Under the pieces are notes generated by a model that was not told where the DNA came from, searched no databases, and saw nothing but the letters and a program-made list of their open reading frames with translations. From positions 186,001 through 250,000 of the forward strand of contig NZ_FQZZ01000003.1 of NCBI RefSeq assembly GCF_900142185.1: DNA of 64,000 nt, written 5' to 3'. This DNA is from Lutimaribacter pacificus (GTDB taxonomy: Bacteria > Pseudomonadota > Alphaproteobacteria > Rhodobacterales > Rhodobacteraceae). Numbering within the stretch: position 1 is the stretch's first letter; every line of letters begins with the position of its first letter. Both the position numbers and the translations under genes were made by a program. Of this stretch, positions 9,309 to 19,428 are shown one piece after another.

Positions 9309-10229
9309 TCAGATCACCCGGACATCGGTCGCCACCGCGCGCAGCGGCAGGTCGGGCGCGTCGGGCAGCGCCGCGCCGATGACCAGCATGTCGGCGGCCT
9401 CCATGAAGCGGGCGAACCACAGCACCAGCCCCAGCGCGTCGCGCGGGCTGGCCGAGGGGCCGTCGACCGCGTCCAGCACGATTTTCGAGGGCGCCCAGAC
9501 GCTGATCTGGTCGTGCCGCATCGACCAGTCGAGTTCGGTGCGCGAATTCACCACCACGCAGCGCGCGTCGCGCCCGGCCAGCACCCAGGCGTTCTGCTCG
9601 ATCGCCAGCAGGTCGATCCGGCGCTGCGCCAGCTTGTGCCCGGCCTGCGGTGCGGGCGTGTCGGCGGGACCCACGCAGATGATCGTCGGGCGATGCCCGG
9701 CCTCCAACTGGTCGATCCACGCGCCCAGATTGTCCGAGGCGATGGCCGCGTTCGACAGGTAGACCACCTGCGGATGCGGCTTGTCGCTGGCGATGCGGCG
9801 CGGCGTGGTGTCCTTGCGCGCGCGCACGATCTCGACCCCCAGCGCGCCGGGACCGCGATCCAGCTTTTCGATCCGCACGAAGACACGCACCGCCTGCGGT
9901 TCCAGCAGGATGCGATCGGCCAGTTTCTCGGCCAGCGTTTCCAGCAGGTTCAGCCGTTCCTCGGCCAGCTCGTGCGCGATGGCCTCGGTCACCTTGTCGT
10001 AGGACAGGATGGTATCGACATCGTCGTCAAGGATGTTGTCGGGCGGCGTGACTTCGACCACCACGTTGAAGCAGATACGCTGGGTGGTGCCGCGTTCCGC
10101 CTGGAAGGCGCCGATCTCGACCTCGACGATGTGGTCGCGCAGCGAGATCCGGTCGAGCGGCGTGCCCTCCGCCGTGGCGGCGGCGCGCTCGGAAGGGTGG
10201 GCAAAGGCCCATCTGATCTCGTCGCTCAT
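9309..10229 (-). CDS. folB: Dihydroneopterin aldolase with long C-terminal extension
   Basis: A 306-residue protein. Residues about 25-140 are a FolB/tunnelling-fold domain. It carries the catalytic-region Glu in GAFQAERGTTQ (E45), the DTILSYDKV segment and the late Lys in RIEKLDRG near 122. FolB converts dihydroneopterin to hydroxymethyl-dihydropterin and glycolaldehyde. Typical FolB proteins are about 120 residues, so the last 165 residues are an extra domain that I do not recognise. It shows alternating hydrophobic strands (VVYLSN, PTIICVGP, RCVVVNSRT, ADMLVIGAALP). The start MSDEIRWAF at 10229 is chosen over the ATG three codons upstream. folP follows directly. Confidence 0.85.
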   Translation of the reverse strand: MSDEIRWAFAHPSERAAATAEGTPLDRISLRDHIVEVEIGAFQAERGTTQRICFNVVVEVTPPDNILDDDVDTILSYDKVTEAIAHELAEERLNLLETLAEKLADRILLEPQAVRVFVRIEKLDRGPGALGVEIVRARKDTTPRRIASDKPHPQVVYLSNAAIASDNLGAWIDQLEAGHRPTIICVGPADTPAPQAGHKLAQRRIDLLAIEQNAWVLAGRDARCVVVNSRTELDWSMRHDQISVWAPSKIVLDAVDGPSASPRDALGLVLWFARFMEAADMLVIGAALPDAPDLPLRAVATDVRVI

Positions 10230-10334
10230 GGCGCGCAAAGCCCCCGGCCCTGTTGCAGTCGCGCGCAGCCTATCGCCCGCGCCATCCGTTGCCGCGCCGC
10301 GCGCGGCACCGCGCGGCCCGTTTGCGTCACGGGG

Positions 10335-10952
10335 TCAGTTCTGCACCATCTCGTGCGGGTGGCGATAGAAGAGATGTACGCCGATCTTCGCGGTGCGCGG
10401 GAACTTGCGCGCCCAGCGCGGGCTGACGGCGGTGGTGTGGTAATGGGTGGCGCCCTGCGTCAGCGGGCGCGGCGCGCCGCCGACCATCAGCCCGGCGACC
10501 TTGCCGACCTGTTCGAACGCGCCGGCTTCGCGGATGACGTCCTTGTGCCCGTCGCAGGTATAGGTGAACTGGCAGGCATATTTCCGGCCCGTCCCCTGGT
10601 GCACCACGCCACAGACGGTGTCGGGATAGTTGGGGCTGTCGACCCGGTTCAGGATCACCTCGGCCACGGCGAACTGGCCCTTCACGCTTTCGCCGCGGGC
10701 CTCGAAATACAGCGCCTCGGCCAGGCAACGCCATTCGGGCCCGCCCCTGGCACTGGGCTGGCTTTCCAGCCATTCGCGGCTGTAGCTGACGTTGCCTGCG
10801 CCCTGCGGGCGGCGCAGCAGCGCGTCGATCCGGTCAGATGGCAGTCTGGCCAGCTCGCGCTGTTCCATGCGGATGACCTGTTCGAGCGATTGCTCGGCCC
10901 CGGCTGCACCCGCGCTCAGGATGATCAATGCACTCAGAATGATCCGAAACAT
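10335..10952 (-). CDS. Cell wall hydrolase, SleB family
   Basis: A 205-residue exported protein with an N-terminal signal peptide ([21 protein letters not shown], cleavage near 19) and a SleB/hydrolase_2 domain from about 75. The catalytic region shows [13 protein letters not shown] with the family Glu, followed by AEVILNRV and the [16 protein letters not shown] block. Members act on peptidoglycan as lytic transglycosylases or amidases in the periplasm. AGGAAGGGGGGA lies just upstream of the ATG at 10952; the longer frame from 11144 is not needed. The PPDK-like gene is on the same strand about 150 bases upstream. Confidence 0.88.
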   Translation of the reverse strand: MFRIILSALIILSAGAAGAEQSLEQVIRMEQRELARLPSDRIDALLRRPQGAGNVSYSREWLESQPSARGGPEWRCLAEALYFEARGESVKGQFAVAEVILNRVDSPNYPDTVCGVVHQGTGRKYACQFTYTCDGHKDVIREAGAFEQVGKVAGLMVGGAPRPLTQGATHYHTTAVSPRWARKFPRTAKIGVHLFYRHPHEMVQN

Positions 10953-11103
10953 GAGTCCCCCCTTCCTGTCGCGTAACGTGGCGAAAACCGGGCTTTTATG
11001 ACAATTTTTTGCCACAGGTCCAGCCCGCCCGGCCCAAAGCAGGGTTGCATCCAGCGCATGGCTGGCCTGAAAAAGACATATCTTGCGGAAATCCGCGCAG
11101 GTG

Positions 11104-13644
11104 CTACCCGATTTTGTCGCGCACCGCCAGCTGGGCCGCGGCAAGCCGTGCTACCGGGACGCGAAACGGCGAACAGGACACGTAATCGAACCCCGCCGCG
11201 CGGCAGAAGGCGATTGATTCGGGGCTGCCGCCATGCTCGCCGCAGATCGACAGCACAAGGTCCGGCCGCGCGCTGCGCCCGCGTTCCGCCGCGATCTTGA
11301 GCAGCTCGCCCACCCCGTCCTGATCCAGCGTGTGAAACGGGTCTTCGGGAAACACGTTCTGCTGCACATAGGCCGACATGAACCGCCCCGCATCGTCGCG
11401 GCTGAGCCCATAGGTCATCTGCGTCAGGTCGTTGGTGCCGAAGGACAGGAAGGCGCTGTGCGGCGCGATCTCGGCGGCGCGCAGGGCGGCGCGGGGCGTT
11501 TCCACCATCACGCCCAGCCGGTAGGTGAAATTCTTGCCGGTTTCGGTGCGCACGGCGGCGGCCACCGCGTCGACGCGGGTCTTGACCAGCTCGACCTCGC
11601 GCTTGGCCGAAACCAGCGGGATCATGATCTCGGGCACCACCGGGTCGCCGTCGCGGCTGGCCTCGATCGTCGCCTCGAAGATGGCGCGCGCCTGCATGTC
11701 GTAGATTTCCGGCACGGTGATGCCCAGCCGCACGCCGCGCATCCCCAGCATCGGGTTGTATTCGGCCAACGCATCGACCCGGCGGGTCACGTCCGACAGC
11801 GGCAGGTCCAGCGCCTCGGCCAGCTCGCGGTGGCCGGCGCGGTCCGAGGGCAGGAATTCGTGCAGCGGCGGGTCGAACAGGCGGATGCAGACCGGCTGCC
11901 CCTGCATGATGCGGAACAGCTCGGTGAAATCCGCGCGCTGCATCGGCAGCAGCCGGTCGAGCGCCGCCGCGCGGTCGGGCGAGGTGTCGGCAAAGATCAT
12001 CTCGCGCATCACGGTCAGGCGGTCGGCCTCGAAGAACATGTGCTCGGTCCGGCACAGCCCGATGCCCTGCGCCTTGAAATTCCGCGCGGTCTGGGCGTCG
12101 GCGGGTGTATCGGCATTGGCGCGCACGCCGATATCGCGCACGTCGTCGGCCCATGTCATCAGCGTCAGCAGCGCGTCGTCCTCGGCGGCCTCGATCATCG
12201 CGGGCTCGCCCGCCAGGACCTGCCCGTTGGTGCCGTCGACGGTGATGATGTCGCCCTGGTGCAGCTCGCGCCCGTCGGGCGCCACCAGCATCCGGGCGCG
12301 GATATGAAAGTTCAGCGCGCTGGCGCCCACGACGCAGGGCAGCCCCATGCCGCGCCCGATCACCGCGGCGTGGCTGGTCATGCCGCCGCGTTCGGTCAGC
12401 ACGGCAACGGCGGCGTGCATGCCGCGGATATCCTCGGGGCTGGTTTCGCGCCGCACCAGCACGCAGGCCTCGCCGCGCGCGGCGCTGGCCTGCGCCTCGG
12501 CGGCGGAGAACACGATGCGCCCGGTCGCGGCGCCGGGGCTGGCGGCGATGCCGCTGGCCAGCACGTCGCGGTCGGCCTCGGGATCGACCTGCCGGTGCAG
12601 CAGCTCGTTCAGCGCGCGCGGCTCGACCCTCAGCAACGCCTCTTCGCGGGGGATGATACCGTCCTCGGCCAGTTGCACGGCGATGCGCACCGCCGCGCGG
12701 GCGCTGCGCGCCACGCGCACACCGTCAAGGATATGCACCACACCGTCCTCGATGGTGAACTCGGCCTGCATTTCCTCGCGCAGGCGGGCGCGCATCCGGG
12801 CGGTGATGCCCTTGAGCTCGGCAAAGGCGTCGGGCGCCAGGTCCTCGAGGCTGGGACCGCGCGCATCATGGGCCAGGAACACCGCTTCGTTGCGGCGTTC
12901 CAGCGCGTCGCGGCCCTGGCTTTCGCGCAGGTAACGGCCGATGATCCGCGGCGCGCCGGTCTGGCTGTCGACCAGCTGGATCACGCCCGAGCCGCTTTCG
13001 CCCAGCCCCAGCCCCAGCGCCATGGCCTGCACCACAAGGCCCAGCCCGGCATCGGCCGGTGCGCCCTTGGCCTGCCGCAAAAGCCGCGCGGTCGTGCCCT
13101 CCCACGCGCGCGCCATCGAGCGCAGCACCTCGGCAAGCTGCACCGCCGGGTCCTGGGGAAACGCCTCTTCGGTTTCCTCTTCATAGGCGCGCAGCACCTC
13201 GGACAGCCCGTCCTGCCCGCCCTGCGTCACATGTTCGAAGGCATCCGGGTCAAGCCGCGCGACATGGATCGCATAGGCCTGCACGAACCGGGTATAAAGC
13301 GCGGCGGCGGCCTCCTTGCCGATGCGGTCGGACAGGTCGACGAACTGCGCATCGTTCATGCCGATATTCAGGATCGCCCCCGGCCCGCCCCAGTCGGGAT
13401 CTTCCGAGGACGGGCGCACGCACAGCAGCGGCGCGGGCCCGAAGGGGGCCAGCAGCCTGCCCATGTCCGGCATCTCGCCCTGCGCGATCCGGTGCACCGC
13501 GTCAAAGGACAGCGCGACGGTCACGGGCACCGGCATCTCCAGCCGCACAAGGCGCTGAAGGCACTTCGCCCGCCCGCCATGCGTGACCGCGCTCAGCGGT
13601 GCGCCGGGGGTGACAAGGGTGATATCGGGGTCGATATGCTGCAA
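11104..13644 (-). CDS. PPDK-like PEP-binding protein with degenerate ATP-binding domain
   Basis: An 846-residue paralogue of pyruvate phosphate dikinase. The middle phosphohistidine domain is intact ([16 protein letters not shown]425). So is the C-terminal PEP/pyruvate barrel ([64 protein letters not shown]). The N-terminal nucleotide-binding half is eroded. The ATP-site Lys of GGKGANL is R25 (GGRAKCL). The D-I-E of DIEFTIE reads Q293-A-E, and the Q-T-R of LQTR reads D307-G-V. It is also shorter than standard PPDK (about 880). It probably binds PEP and may not use ATP. It lies between glyS and the SleB gene, likely as its own unit. Confidence 0.82.
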   Translation of the reverse strand: MQHIDPDITLVTPGAPLSAVTHGGRAKCLQRLVRLEMPVPVTVALSFDAVHRIAQGEMPDMGRLLAPFGPAPLLCVRPSSEDPDWGGPGAILNIGMNDAQFVDLSDRIGKEAAAALYTRFVQAYAIHVARLDPDAFEHVTQGGQDGLSEVLRAYEEETEEAFPQDPAVQLAEVLRSMARAWEGTTARLLRQAKGAPADAGLGLVVQAMALGLGLGESGSGVIQLVDSQTGAPRIIGRYLRESQGRDALERRNEAVFLAHDARGPSLEDLAPDAFAELKGITARMRARLREEMQAEFTIEDGVVHILDGVRVARSARAAVRIAVQLAEDGIIPREEALLRVEPRALNELLHRQVDPEADRDVLASGIAASPGAATGRIVFSAAEAQASAARGEACVLVRRETSPEDIRGMHAAVAVLTERGGMTSHAAVIGRGMGLPCVVGASALNFHIRARMLVAPDGRELHQGDIITVDGTNGQVLAGEPAMIEAAEDDALLTLMTWADDVRDIGVRANADTPADAQTARNFKAQGIGLCRTEHMFFEADRLTVMREMIFADTSPDRAAALDRLLPMQRADFTELFRIMQGQPVCIRLFDPPLHEFLPSDRAGHRELAEALDLPLSDVTRRVDALAEYNPMLGMRGVRLGITVPEIYDMQARAIFEATIEASRDGDPVVPEIMIPLVSAKREVELVKTRVDAVAAAVRTETGKNFTYRLGVMVETPRAALRAAEIAPHSAFLSFGTNDLTQMTYGLSRDDAGRFMSAYVQQNVFPEDPFHTLDQDGVGELLKIAAERGRSARPDLVLSICGEHGGSPESIAFCRAAGFDYVSCSPFRVPVARLAAAQLAVRDKIG

Positions 13645-13793
13645 TGCGGCATCCTTTTCAGATGCGCGCAGAATACGCGCACATATCGGTAACGCAAGGG
13701 CGCTGTTGATCGCTTGCGCCGGTGTTTCCTCTCTCGGGAAATGGGGGAGGCGCCGAAGGCGACGGGGGGCAGCCCCCCCCCCTGCCCGTCCCC

Positions 13794-16052
13794 TCAGCCC
13801 TCGATACGGGTCAGGTCGGCCACCTGCAGGCAGATGCCGCGGATGCGCGCCAGCAGGTTCAGGCGGTTGCGGCGCACCACATCGTTTTCCGCATTGACCT
13901 GCACGGCATCGAAAAACGCGTCGATCGGCGCGCGCATGTCGGCCATCGCGCCCATCGCGGCGGCGTAATCCTCGGCCTGCATGGCCGGGCCGATCTTCGC
14001 CTCGGCCGCGTCCAGCGCGGCGAACAGCGCCTTTTCCTCGTCGGTTTCGGCAAATTTCACGTCCGCGCCAAAGGAATATTCCACCCCGTCCTTGTCCTCG
14101 GCCTGGGTCAGGATGTTGTTGGCGCGCTTGAAGCCCTGCAACAGGTTGCCGCCATCCTCGGTCTGCAGGAACGCGCCCAGCGCACCGGCGCGGGCGACCA
14201 CCAGCGTCAGGTCGTCGCCGCCATCCAGCGCAAGGCAGGCGTCGATCACGTCATGGCGCATCCCCTGGTCGCGCAGGTGCACCTTGAGCCGGTCGTGGAA
14301 GAACGCCAGCAGGTCGGTGGACAGGTCCGGCACCAGGTCGCCCACCGTGCGCAGCAGCGAACCGTCGCCCAGGTCGGGCGCGTCCTTGCTCCCCTGCAAC
14401 CTGTCCATCACCGCGCGGAAGGCCGCGCCGAACACGCCGTGATCGGCGATTTCGTCCAGCACCTCTTCCAGCGTGTCGATCTCGTCGGGGCTGGCATCGG
14501 CGCGGTTCAGCGCGATCTTGTGGCGCACCAGTTGCCCGTCCACGAACCGGTCGAGGTGCAGCCGCAGCCCGTTCGCCAGCACGATGCGGATAACGCCCAG
14601 CGCGGCGCGGCGCAGCGCATAGGGGTCTTTCGAACCGGTGGGTTTCTCGTCGATGGCCCAGAACCCGGTCAGGGTATCGAGCTTGTCGGCCAGCGCCACC
14701 GCCAGCGACACCGGCGCGGTGGGCACGTCGTCGGACGGGCCGAGGGGCGAATAATGCTCTTCGCAGGCGGCGGCCACCTCGGGCGGCAGCCCGGCGGCTT
14801 CGGCATAGTAGCGGCCCATCAGGCCCTGAAGCTCGGGGAATTCGTAAACCATTTCCGAACTCAGGTCGGCCTTGGCCACCCGCGCGGCCTGCACGGCAAG
14901 GTCCGGCCCGGCGCCCACAAGCGGCGCGATCTCGCGCGCCAGCGCGGCGATCCGTTCGATCCGCGCGCGTTGCGATCCAAGCCGGTGCTGGAAGGTGACG
15001 TTCGACAGCCGGTCGGTCCACGCCTCCAGCCCCTGCTCCTTTGCCACACGCAGGTCGTTTTCCCAGAAGAACCGCGCATCCGACAACCGCGCCGCCAGCA
15101 CCTTCTGGTTGCCGGCAAGGATGGTGGCGCCGTGATCGGCGGTTTCGCGGTTGGCGACGGTGATGAATTTCTCGATCCGGCCGGTTTTCGGGTTCTTCAC
15201 CGAAAAGAATTTCTGGTGCTCCTTCATCGAGGTCTGCAGCACCTCGGGCGGCAGGCCCAGGAAATCCTCGCCGATCCCGCCCATCAGCACGACGGGCCAT
15301 TCCACCAGCCCCGCGACCTCGGCCAGCAGGCCGCGATCCTCGACCACCTGCAGACCCTGCGCGAAGGCCAGGTTGGTCGCCTCCTGCCAGATGTGATCGG
15401 CGCGCTCGCCCGCGTCCAGGATCACCCGGTCGCGTTTCAGCTTGGCCTGGTAGTCGTCGAAGCTGCGGACGCTGAACCGCCCGGAACCGATAAAGCGGTG
15501 CCCCTCGGTGGTGTTGCCGGCGGCGATGCCGTCCACCTCCATCGGCACCACCTGCGCCTCGCCCGCATCATCGGTCAGGATGCACAGGATCGAATGCAGC
15601 GGGCGCACCCAGCGCAGGCTGCCGCTGCCCCAGCGCATCGACTTGGGCCAGGGGAAATCGCGGATCACGGATTCCAGCACCTCGGCCACGATCTGCGCCG
15701 CGGGGCGGCCGGGGCGGGTGATGGTTGCGAAATAGACCTGGCCCTTTTTCTCGTCGCGGATTTCCAGCTGGTCGCGGCCCACGCCGGCGCCGCGCAGGAA
15801 CCCCTCGATCGCCTTTTCCGGCGCATCGACGCGCGGGCCCTTGCGTTCCTCGCTCGTCGTCGGGCTTTCGGCCAGCAGCCCGTCGACGGCCAGCGCCAGC
15901 CGGCGCGGGGTGGAAAAGGCGGCGGCCCCGGCATAGGTCAGCCCGGCCTCGACCAAACCATCGGTCATGCGTTTTTTCAGATCCTCGGCCGCGCGCGCCT
16001 GCATGCGGGCGGGAATTTCCTCGGAGAAGAGTTCGATCAGAAGGTTGGGCAT
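13794..16052 (-). CDS. glyS: Glycyl-tRNA synthetase beta subunit
   Basis: A 752-residue beta chain of the bacterial alpha2beta2 glycyl-tRNA synthetase, which recognises and binds tRNA-Gly. The N-terminus NLLIELFSEEIPARMQ is the family signature, followed by FSTPRRLAL, and the protein ends in a DALR-type anticodon-binding region (near MRAPIDAFFDAVQVN). It starts one base after the stop of the DUF6446 gene, and glyQ lies just upstream of that, so the three genes form one operon. The frame continues upstream to 16145 but the family start is clear. Confidence 0.97.
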   Translation of the reverse strand: MPNLLIELFSEEIPARMQARAAEDLKKRMTDGLVEAGLTYAGAAAFSTPRRLALAVDGLLAESPTTSEERKGPRVDAPEKAIEGFLRGAGVGRDQLEIRDEKKGQVYFATITRPGRPAAQIVAEVLESVIRDFPWPKSMRWGSGSLRWVRPLHSILCILTDDAGEAQVVPMEVDGIAAGNTTEGHRFIGSGRFSVRSFDDYQAKLKRDRVILDAGERADHIWQEATNLAFAQGLQVVEDRGLLAEVAGLVEWPVVLMGGIGEDFLGLPPEVLQTSMKEHQKFFSVKNPKTGRIEKFITVANRETADHGATILAGNQKVLAARLSDARFFWENDLRVAKEQGLEAWTDRLSNVTFQHRLGSQRARIERIAALAREIAPLVGAGPDLAVQAARVAKADLSSEMVYEFPELQGLMGRYYAEAAGLPPEVAAACEEHYSPLGPSDDVPTAPVSLAVALADKLDTLTGFWAIDEKPTGSKDPYALRRAALGVIRIVLANGLRLHLDRFVDGQLVRHKIALNRADASPDEIDTLEEVLDEIADHGVFGAAFRAVMDRLQGSKDAPDLGDGSLLRTVGDLVPDLSTDLLAFFHDRLKVHLRDQGMRHDVIDACLALDGGDDLTLVVARAGALGAFLQTEDGGNLLQGFKRANNILTQAEDKDGVEYSFGADVKFAETDEEKALFAALDAAEAKIGPAMQAEDYAAAMGAMADMRAPIDAFFDAVQVNAENDVVRRNRLNLLARIRGICLQVADLTRIEG

Positions 16053-16053
16053 C

Positions 16054-16578
16054 TCAGTTGCTCTCCGGCGGTTCGGGGCAGTCTTCGGGGGTGGGCTGCC
16101 CGTCGAAGACAAGCTCGCCGCAATGGTTGATCTGGTGCCAGACAAAGCCGCGCCCGTCCGGCAGGATAGCGACGATCCGGTCGACGCCGTAGGTGATGTT
16201 TTCGGTGCCCATGAAGGCCAGCGCCTGCCCGTCGGTCAGGGCGGTGCCGATTTCGCCGGCATCGAAACAGTCGAACCAGCCCGGCGCCTCCAGCGGGACC
16301 GCGTTGTCGTAGGGCTGATAGGTTTCCGACATCATCGCCTGGCTCATCGTGGTGGTGAAACAGGCGCGATAGCGGATCGGGCTGCTGGTGGCGTCGATGG
16401 CCTGGAAATCCTCGTAAAGGATGGGTTCGGGCTGGCCGGTGGCCATCACCGTCATCTGCACGTCATCGCTGCCCGTCGCGGCGACGGGTTCGTAGAAGGC
16501 ATAGATTTGCAGGTAATAGATGCCGATCCCGGCCGCCAGAGCACAGATCACGATCATCCCCGCCAGAAACTTGCCCAT
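16054..16578 (-). CDS. DUF6446-like membrane-anchored protein
   Basis: A 174-residue protein with one N-terminal membrane segment (about residues 3-22, FLAGMIVICALAAGIGIYYL) and a periplasmic remainder containing four Cys residues (CFTT, WFDCFD, NHCGELV, EDCPE) that could form disulfides. It resembles the uncharacterised DUF6446 family, which as far as I know sits next to glyS in Rhodobacteraceae. Its start overlaps the glyQ stop by one base (TGATG) and it ends one base before glyS, so it is fully embedded in the synthetase operon. No function is known. Confidence 0.8.
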   Translation of the reverse strand: MGKFLAGMIVICALAAGIGIYYLQIYAFYEPVAATGSDDVQMTVMATGQPEPILYEDFQAIDATSSPIRYRACFTTTMSQAMMSETYQPYDNAVPLEAPGWFDCFDAGEIGTALTDGQALAFMGTENITYGVDRIVAILPDGRGFVWHQINHCGELVFDGQPTPEDCPEPPESN

Positions 16579-17516
16579 CAGCCCGCATAGCCCCCCGCCC
16601 CGGTGCGCACGAAGGCGTCGGCGCATTGTCTGGCCAGCGCGCGGACGCGGCCGATATAGCTTTGCCGTTCGGTGACCGAGATCACCCCGCGCGCGTCCAG
16701 CAGGTTGAAGATGTGGCTGGCCTTGATGCACTGGTCATAGGCCGGGTGCGCCATGACGATGCGCAGGCCGGTCTTGGGGTCGGTGTCGTCGCAGGCCAGG
16801 ATCGCCTCGCATTCGGCCTCGGCCTCTTCGAAATGGCGCAGCAGCACCGCGGTATCGGCAACGTCGAAATTCCAGCGGCTGTATTCCTGCTCGGTCTGGC
16901 GAAACACGTCGCCATAGCTCAGCGCGATGGGCGCGTCGGGATCGTTGAAGGGCATGTCCATCACGTGGTCGATCCCCAGCACATACATCGCCAGCCGTTC
17001 CAGTCCATAGGTCAGCTCGCCCGAAACGGGGTGGCAGTCATGGCCGCCGACCTGCTGGAAATAGGTGAACTGGCTGACCTCCATGCCGTCGCACCAGACC
17101 TCCCAGCCGAGGCCCCAGGCGCCCAGCGTGGGCGATTCCCAGTCATCCTCGACGAAACGGATATCGTGCAGCTCCATGTCGATGCCGATCGCTTCGAGGC
17201 TGCCCAGATACAGCGCCTGCAGATCGGGCGGGCTGGGTTTGATCAGCACCTGGTACTGGTAGTAATGCTGCAGCCGGTTGGGGTTCTCGCCATAGCGCCC
17301 GTCGGTGGGCCGGCGCGAGGGCTGCACATAGGCCGCGGCCCAGGGCTGCGTGCCCAGCGAACGCAGCGTGGTGGCCGGGTGAAAGGTGCCCGCGCCCACC
17401 TCCATGTCATAGGGTTGCAGCACCGCGCAGCCCTTTGCGGCCCAGTAGGTCTGAAGCCTCAGGATGATCTCCTGGAAACTGCGGGGTTTTTCCTGTTGCC
17501 GTGCCATTCTCGCCAT
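16578..17516 (-). CDS. glyQ: Glycyl-tRNA synthetase alpha subunit
   Basis: A 312-residue class II synthetase alpha chain that activates glycine and charges tRNA-Gly together with GlyS. The protein shows the standard opening [17 protein letters not shown], the motif 2 region [18 protein letters not shown], and the motif 3-like [11 protein letters not shown]. Two starts are possible, the ATG at 17516 or the ATG at 17507 ([10 protein letters not shown]); neither has a strong ribosome site. It heads the glyQ-DUF6446-glyS operon and is divergent from the pseudo-protease gene. Confidence 0.97.
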   Translation of the reverse strand: MARMARQQEKPRSFQEIILRLQTYWAAKGCAVLQPYDMEVGAGTFHPATTLRSLGTQPWAAAYVQPSRRPTDGRYGENPNRLQHYYQYQVLIKPSPPDLQALYLGSLEAIGIDMELHDIRFVEDDWESPTLGAWGLGWEVWCDGMEVSQFTYFQQVGGHDCHPVSGELTYGLERLAMYVLGIDHVMDMPFNDPDAPIALSYGDVFRQTEQEYSRWNFDVADTAVLLRHFEEAEAECEAILACDDTDPKTGLRIVMAHPAYDQCIKASHIFNLLDARGVISVTERQSYIGRVRALARQCADAFVRTGAGGYAG

Positions 17517-17676
17517 CGCCTGGTTGCCGGGTGAAATCGCGCGCTCTGCTTACGTGGCGGGCGCGGCGGGGTCAATTGCGGGCCCGTGCATTATTTGGGG
17601 GTGCGCCGCGCGCCTGATTTGGTAGAAGACTGCGACGACAGGCAGAATACTACCTTAAGGGTTGGACAGACGGCAG

Positions 17677-19428
17677 ATGATGCAAAGACTTTTCGCAACG
17701 CTTCTTTTCGTGATGATCGCCCTGCGCGCCGCGGTTGCGCAGGACGACGTGGTCTGGGTCCAGATCGAGGCGCAACCGACGCTGGCCGAGGCCGAGGCGC
17801 GCGCGCGCGTCTACGCCGCGGACCTGCCCGACGTGAACGGGTTTTCGCTGGGCGGCGGATGGTACGGCATCATGCTGGGCCCCTATGCCCGCACCGACGC
17901 CGAACAGGTGCTGCGCGTCTACCGCGCCGAGGGGTCGATCCCGCGCGACAGCTTCATCGCCTTCACCCGCAATTTCGGCCAGCAGTTCTGGCCCATCGGC
18001 GCCAACGCCCTGAACCGGCCCGCGGCCACCGCCCCCGCCGCACCGCAGCCGGACACCGACACCGCCGCCGCCCCGCCGCTGCCCGAACCCGAGATCCAGC
18101 CCGCCGACGAAACCCCGCGCGAGGCCCGCGCCAGCGAGGCGCTGCTGAGCCGCGAGGAGCGCGAGGCGCTGCAGGTCGCGCTGAAATGGGCCGGGTTCTA
18201 CGACGCGGCGATCGACGGCGCCTTCGGCCGGGGCACCCGCAACTCCATGGCCGCCTGGCAGGAGGCCAACGGGTTCGAGCCGACGGGCGTTCTGACCACG
18301 ATGCAGCGCGCCGGGCTGTTGCGCCAGTATAACGCCGTGCTGGACGGGCTGGGCCTGCAGACCGTGCGCGACGAGGTGGCCGGGATCGAGATCGCCCTGC
18401 CGACCGAGGCGGTCGAGTTCGAGAAATACGAATACCCCTTCGCCCATTACACCGCCACGGGCGACCTGCCGGCAAGCGTGCTGCTGATCAGCCAGCAGGG
18501 CGACCAGGACACGCTGTTCGGCCTTTACGACATCATGCAGACGCTTGAGATCGTGCCGCAGGACGGCCCGCGCAACCGCGAGGACAACCGCTTTTTCCTG
18601 ATCGGCGAAGGCCCCGATTTCGTCAGCCACACCGAGGCGCGGCTGGAGGGCGGCGAGATCAAGGGCTTTACCCTGATCTGGCCCGCCGGCGACGAGGAAC
18701 GCCGCACCCGGCTGCTGGGCGAGATGCAGAAAAGCTTTGCCCGGCTCGACGGCACGCTGAACCCCGCGCAGATCAGCGAAGACCAGAGCATCGACCTTGT
18801 GTCGGGGCTGGAGATCCGCAAGCCGAAACTGTCGCGCTCGGGCTTTTACATCGACCGGCAGGGCACGGTGGTGACCGCCTCGGAGGCGGTGCAGGACTGT
18901 TCCGCCATCACGCTGGAGGACGGGACCGAGGCCGATATCCTGCTGGACGATCCGGTTCTCGGCGTCGCCGTTCTGCTGCCGCGCGGCGGGGTTGCGCCGC
19001 TGGGTATCGCAACCTTCCAGAAGGCGACGCCGCGCCTGCAATCCGAGGTGGCGGTTGCCGGCTATTCCTATGGCGGCGTGCTGAGCGCGCCCAGCGTCAC
19101 CTTCGGCACGCTGGCCGATCTGCGCGGGCTGCAGGGCGAAGAAACCCTGAAACGGCTGGCCATGACCACCCTGCCCGGCGATGCCGGCGGGCCCGTGGTC
19201 GATGCCGGCGGCGCGGTCCTCGGGATGCTCCTGCCCCGCTCCGGCGACGCGGCGGGCCGCGCCCTTCCGCCCGAGGTCAGCTTTGCCCGCCACGGCAGCG
19301 CGATCCTTGAGGCACTTACCCGGCTGGGCATCGAGGCGCGCACCACCGACACGGTGGGCCGGATCGACCCCGAGACCCTGACCACCGAGGCCGGGAATTT
19401 CACCACGCTGGTGAACTGCTGGGAGTAA
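17677..19428 (+). CDS. Periplasmic pseudo-protease with SPOR and peptidoglycan-binding domains
   Basis: A 583-residue exported protein with a signal peptide cleaved after about A21. A SPOR-like domain spans about 25-97, an Ala/Pro linker 113-148, a PG_binding_1 domain 156-217, and a chymotrypsin-fold domain about 385-550. The last keeps the protease layout but has lost the triad. The His of TNAHVV is E403 in VTASEAV, the Asp of DLAVL is G429 in GVAVL, and the Ser of GNSGGP is A503 in GDAGGPVV. It should bind peptidoglycan but not cleave protein. The ATG at 17677 begins the signal peptide; a TTG at 17662 is possible but poorly placed. Confidence 0.82.
   Translation: MMQRLFATLLFVMIALRAAVAQDDVVWVQIEAQPTLAEAEARARVYAADLPDVNGFSLGGGWYGIMLGPYARTDAEQVLRVYRAEGSIPRDSFIAFTRNFGQQFWPIGANALNRPAATAPAAPQPDTDTAAAPPLPEPEIQPADETPREARASEALLSREEREALQVALKWAGFYDAAIDGAFGRGTRNSMAAWQEANGFEPTGVLTTMQRAGLLRQYNAVLDGLGLQTVRDEVAGIEIALPTEAVEFEKYEYPFAHYTATGDLPASVLLISQQGDQDTLFGLYDIMQTLEIVPQDGPRNREDNRFFLIGEGPDFVSHTEARLEGGEIKGFTLIWPAGDEERRTRLLGEMQKSFARLDGTLNPAQISEDQSIDLVSGLEIRKPKLSRSGFYIDRQGTVVTASEAVQDCSAITLEDGTEADILLDDPVLGVAVLLPRGGVAPLGIATFQKATPRLQSEVAVAGYSYGGVLSAPSVTFGTLADLRGLQGEETLKRLAMTTLPGDAGGPVVDAGGAVLGMLLPRSGDAAGRALPPEVSFARHGSAILEALTRLGIEARTTDTVGRIDPETLTTEAGNFTTLVNCWE

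Noticed and set aside
17662-17676. TTG start for the pseudo-protease
   Set aside because: The GGG before it is too close for a ribosome site, and the ATG at 17677 opens the signal peptide directly.
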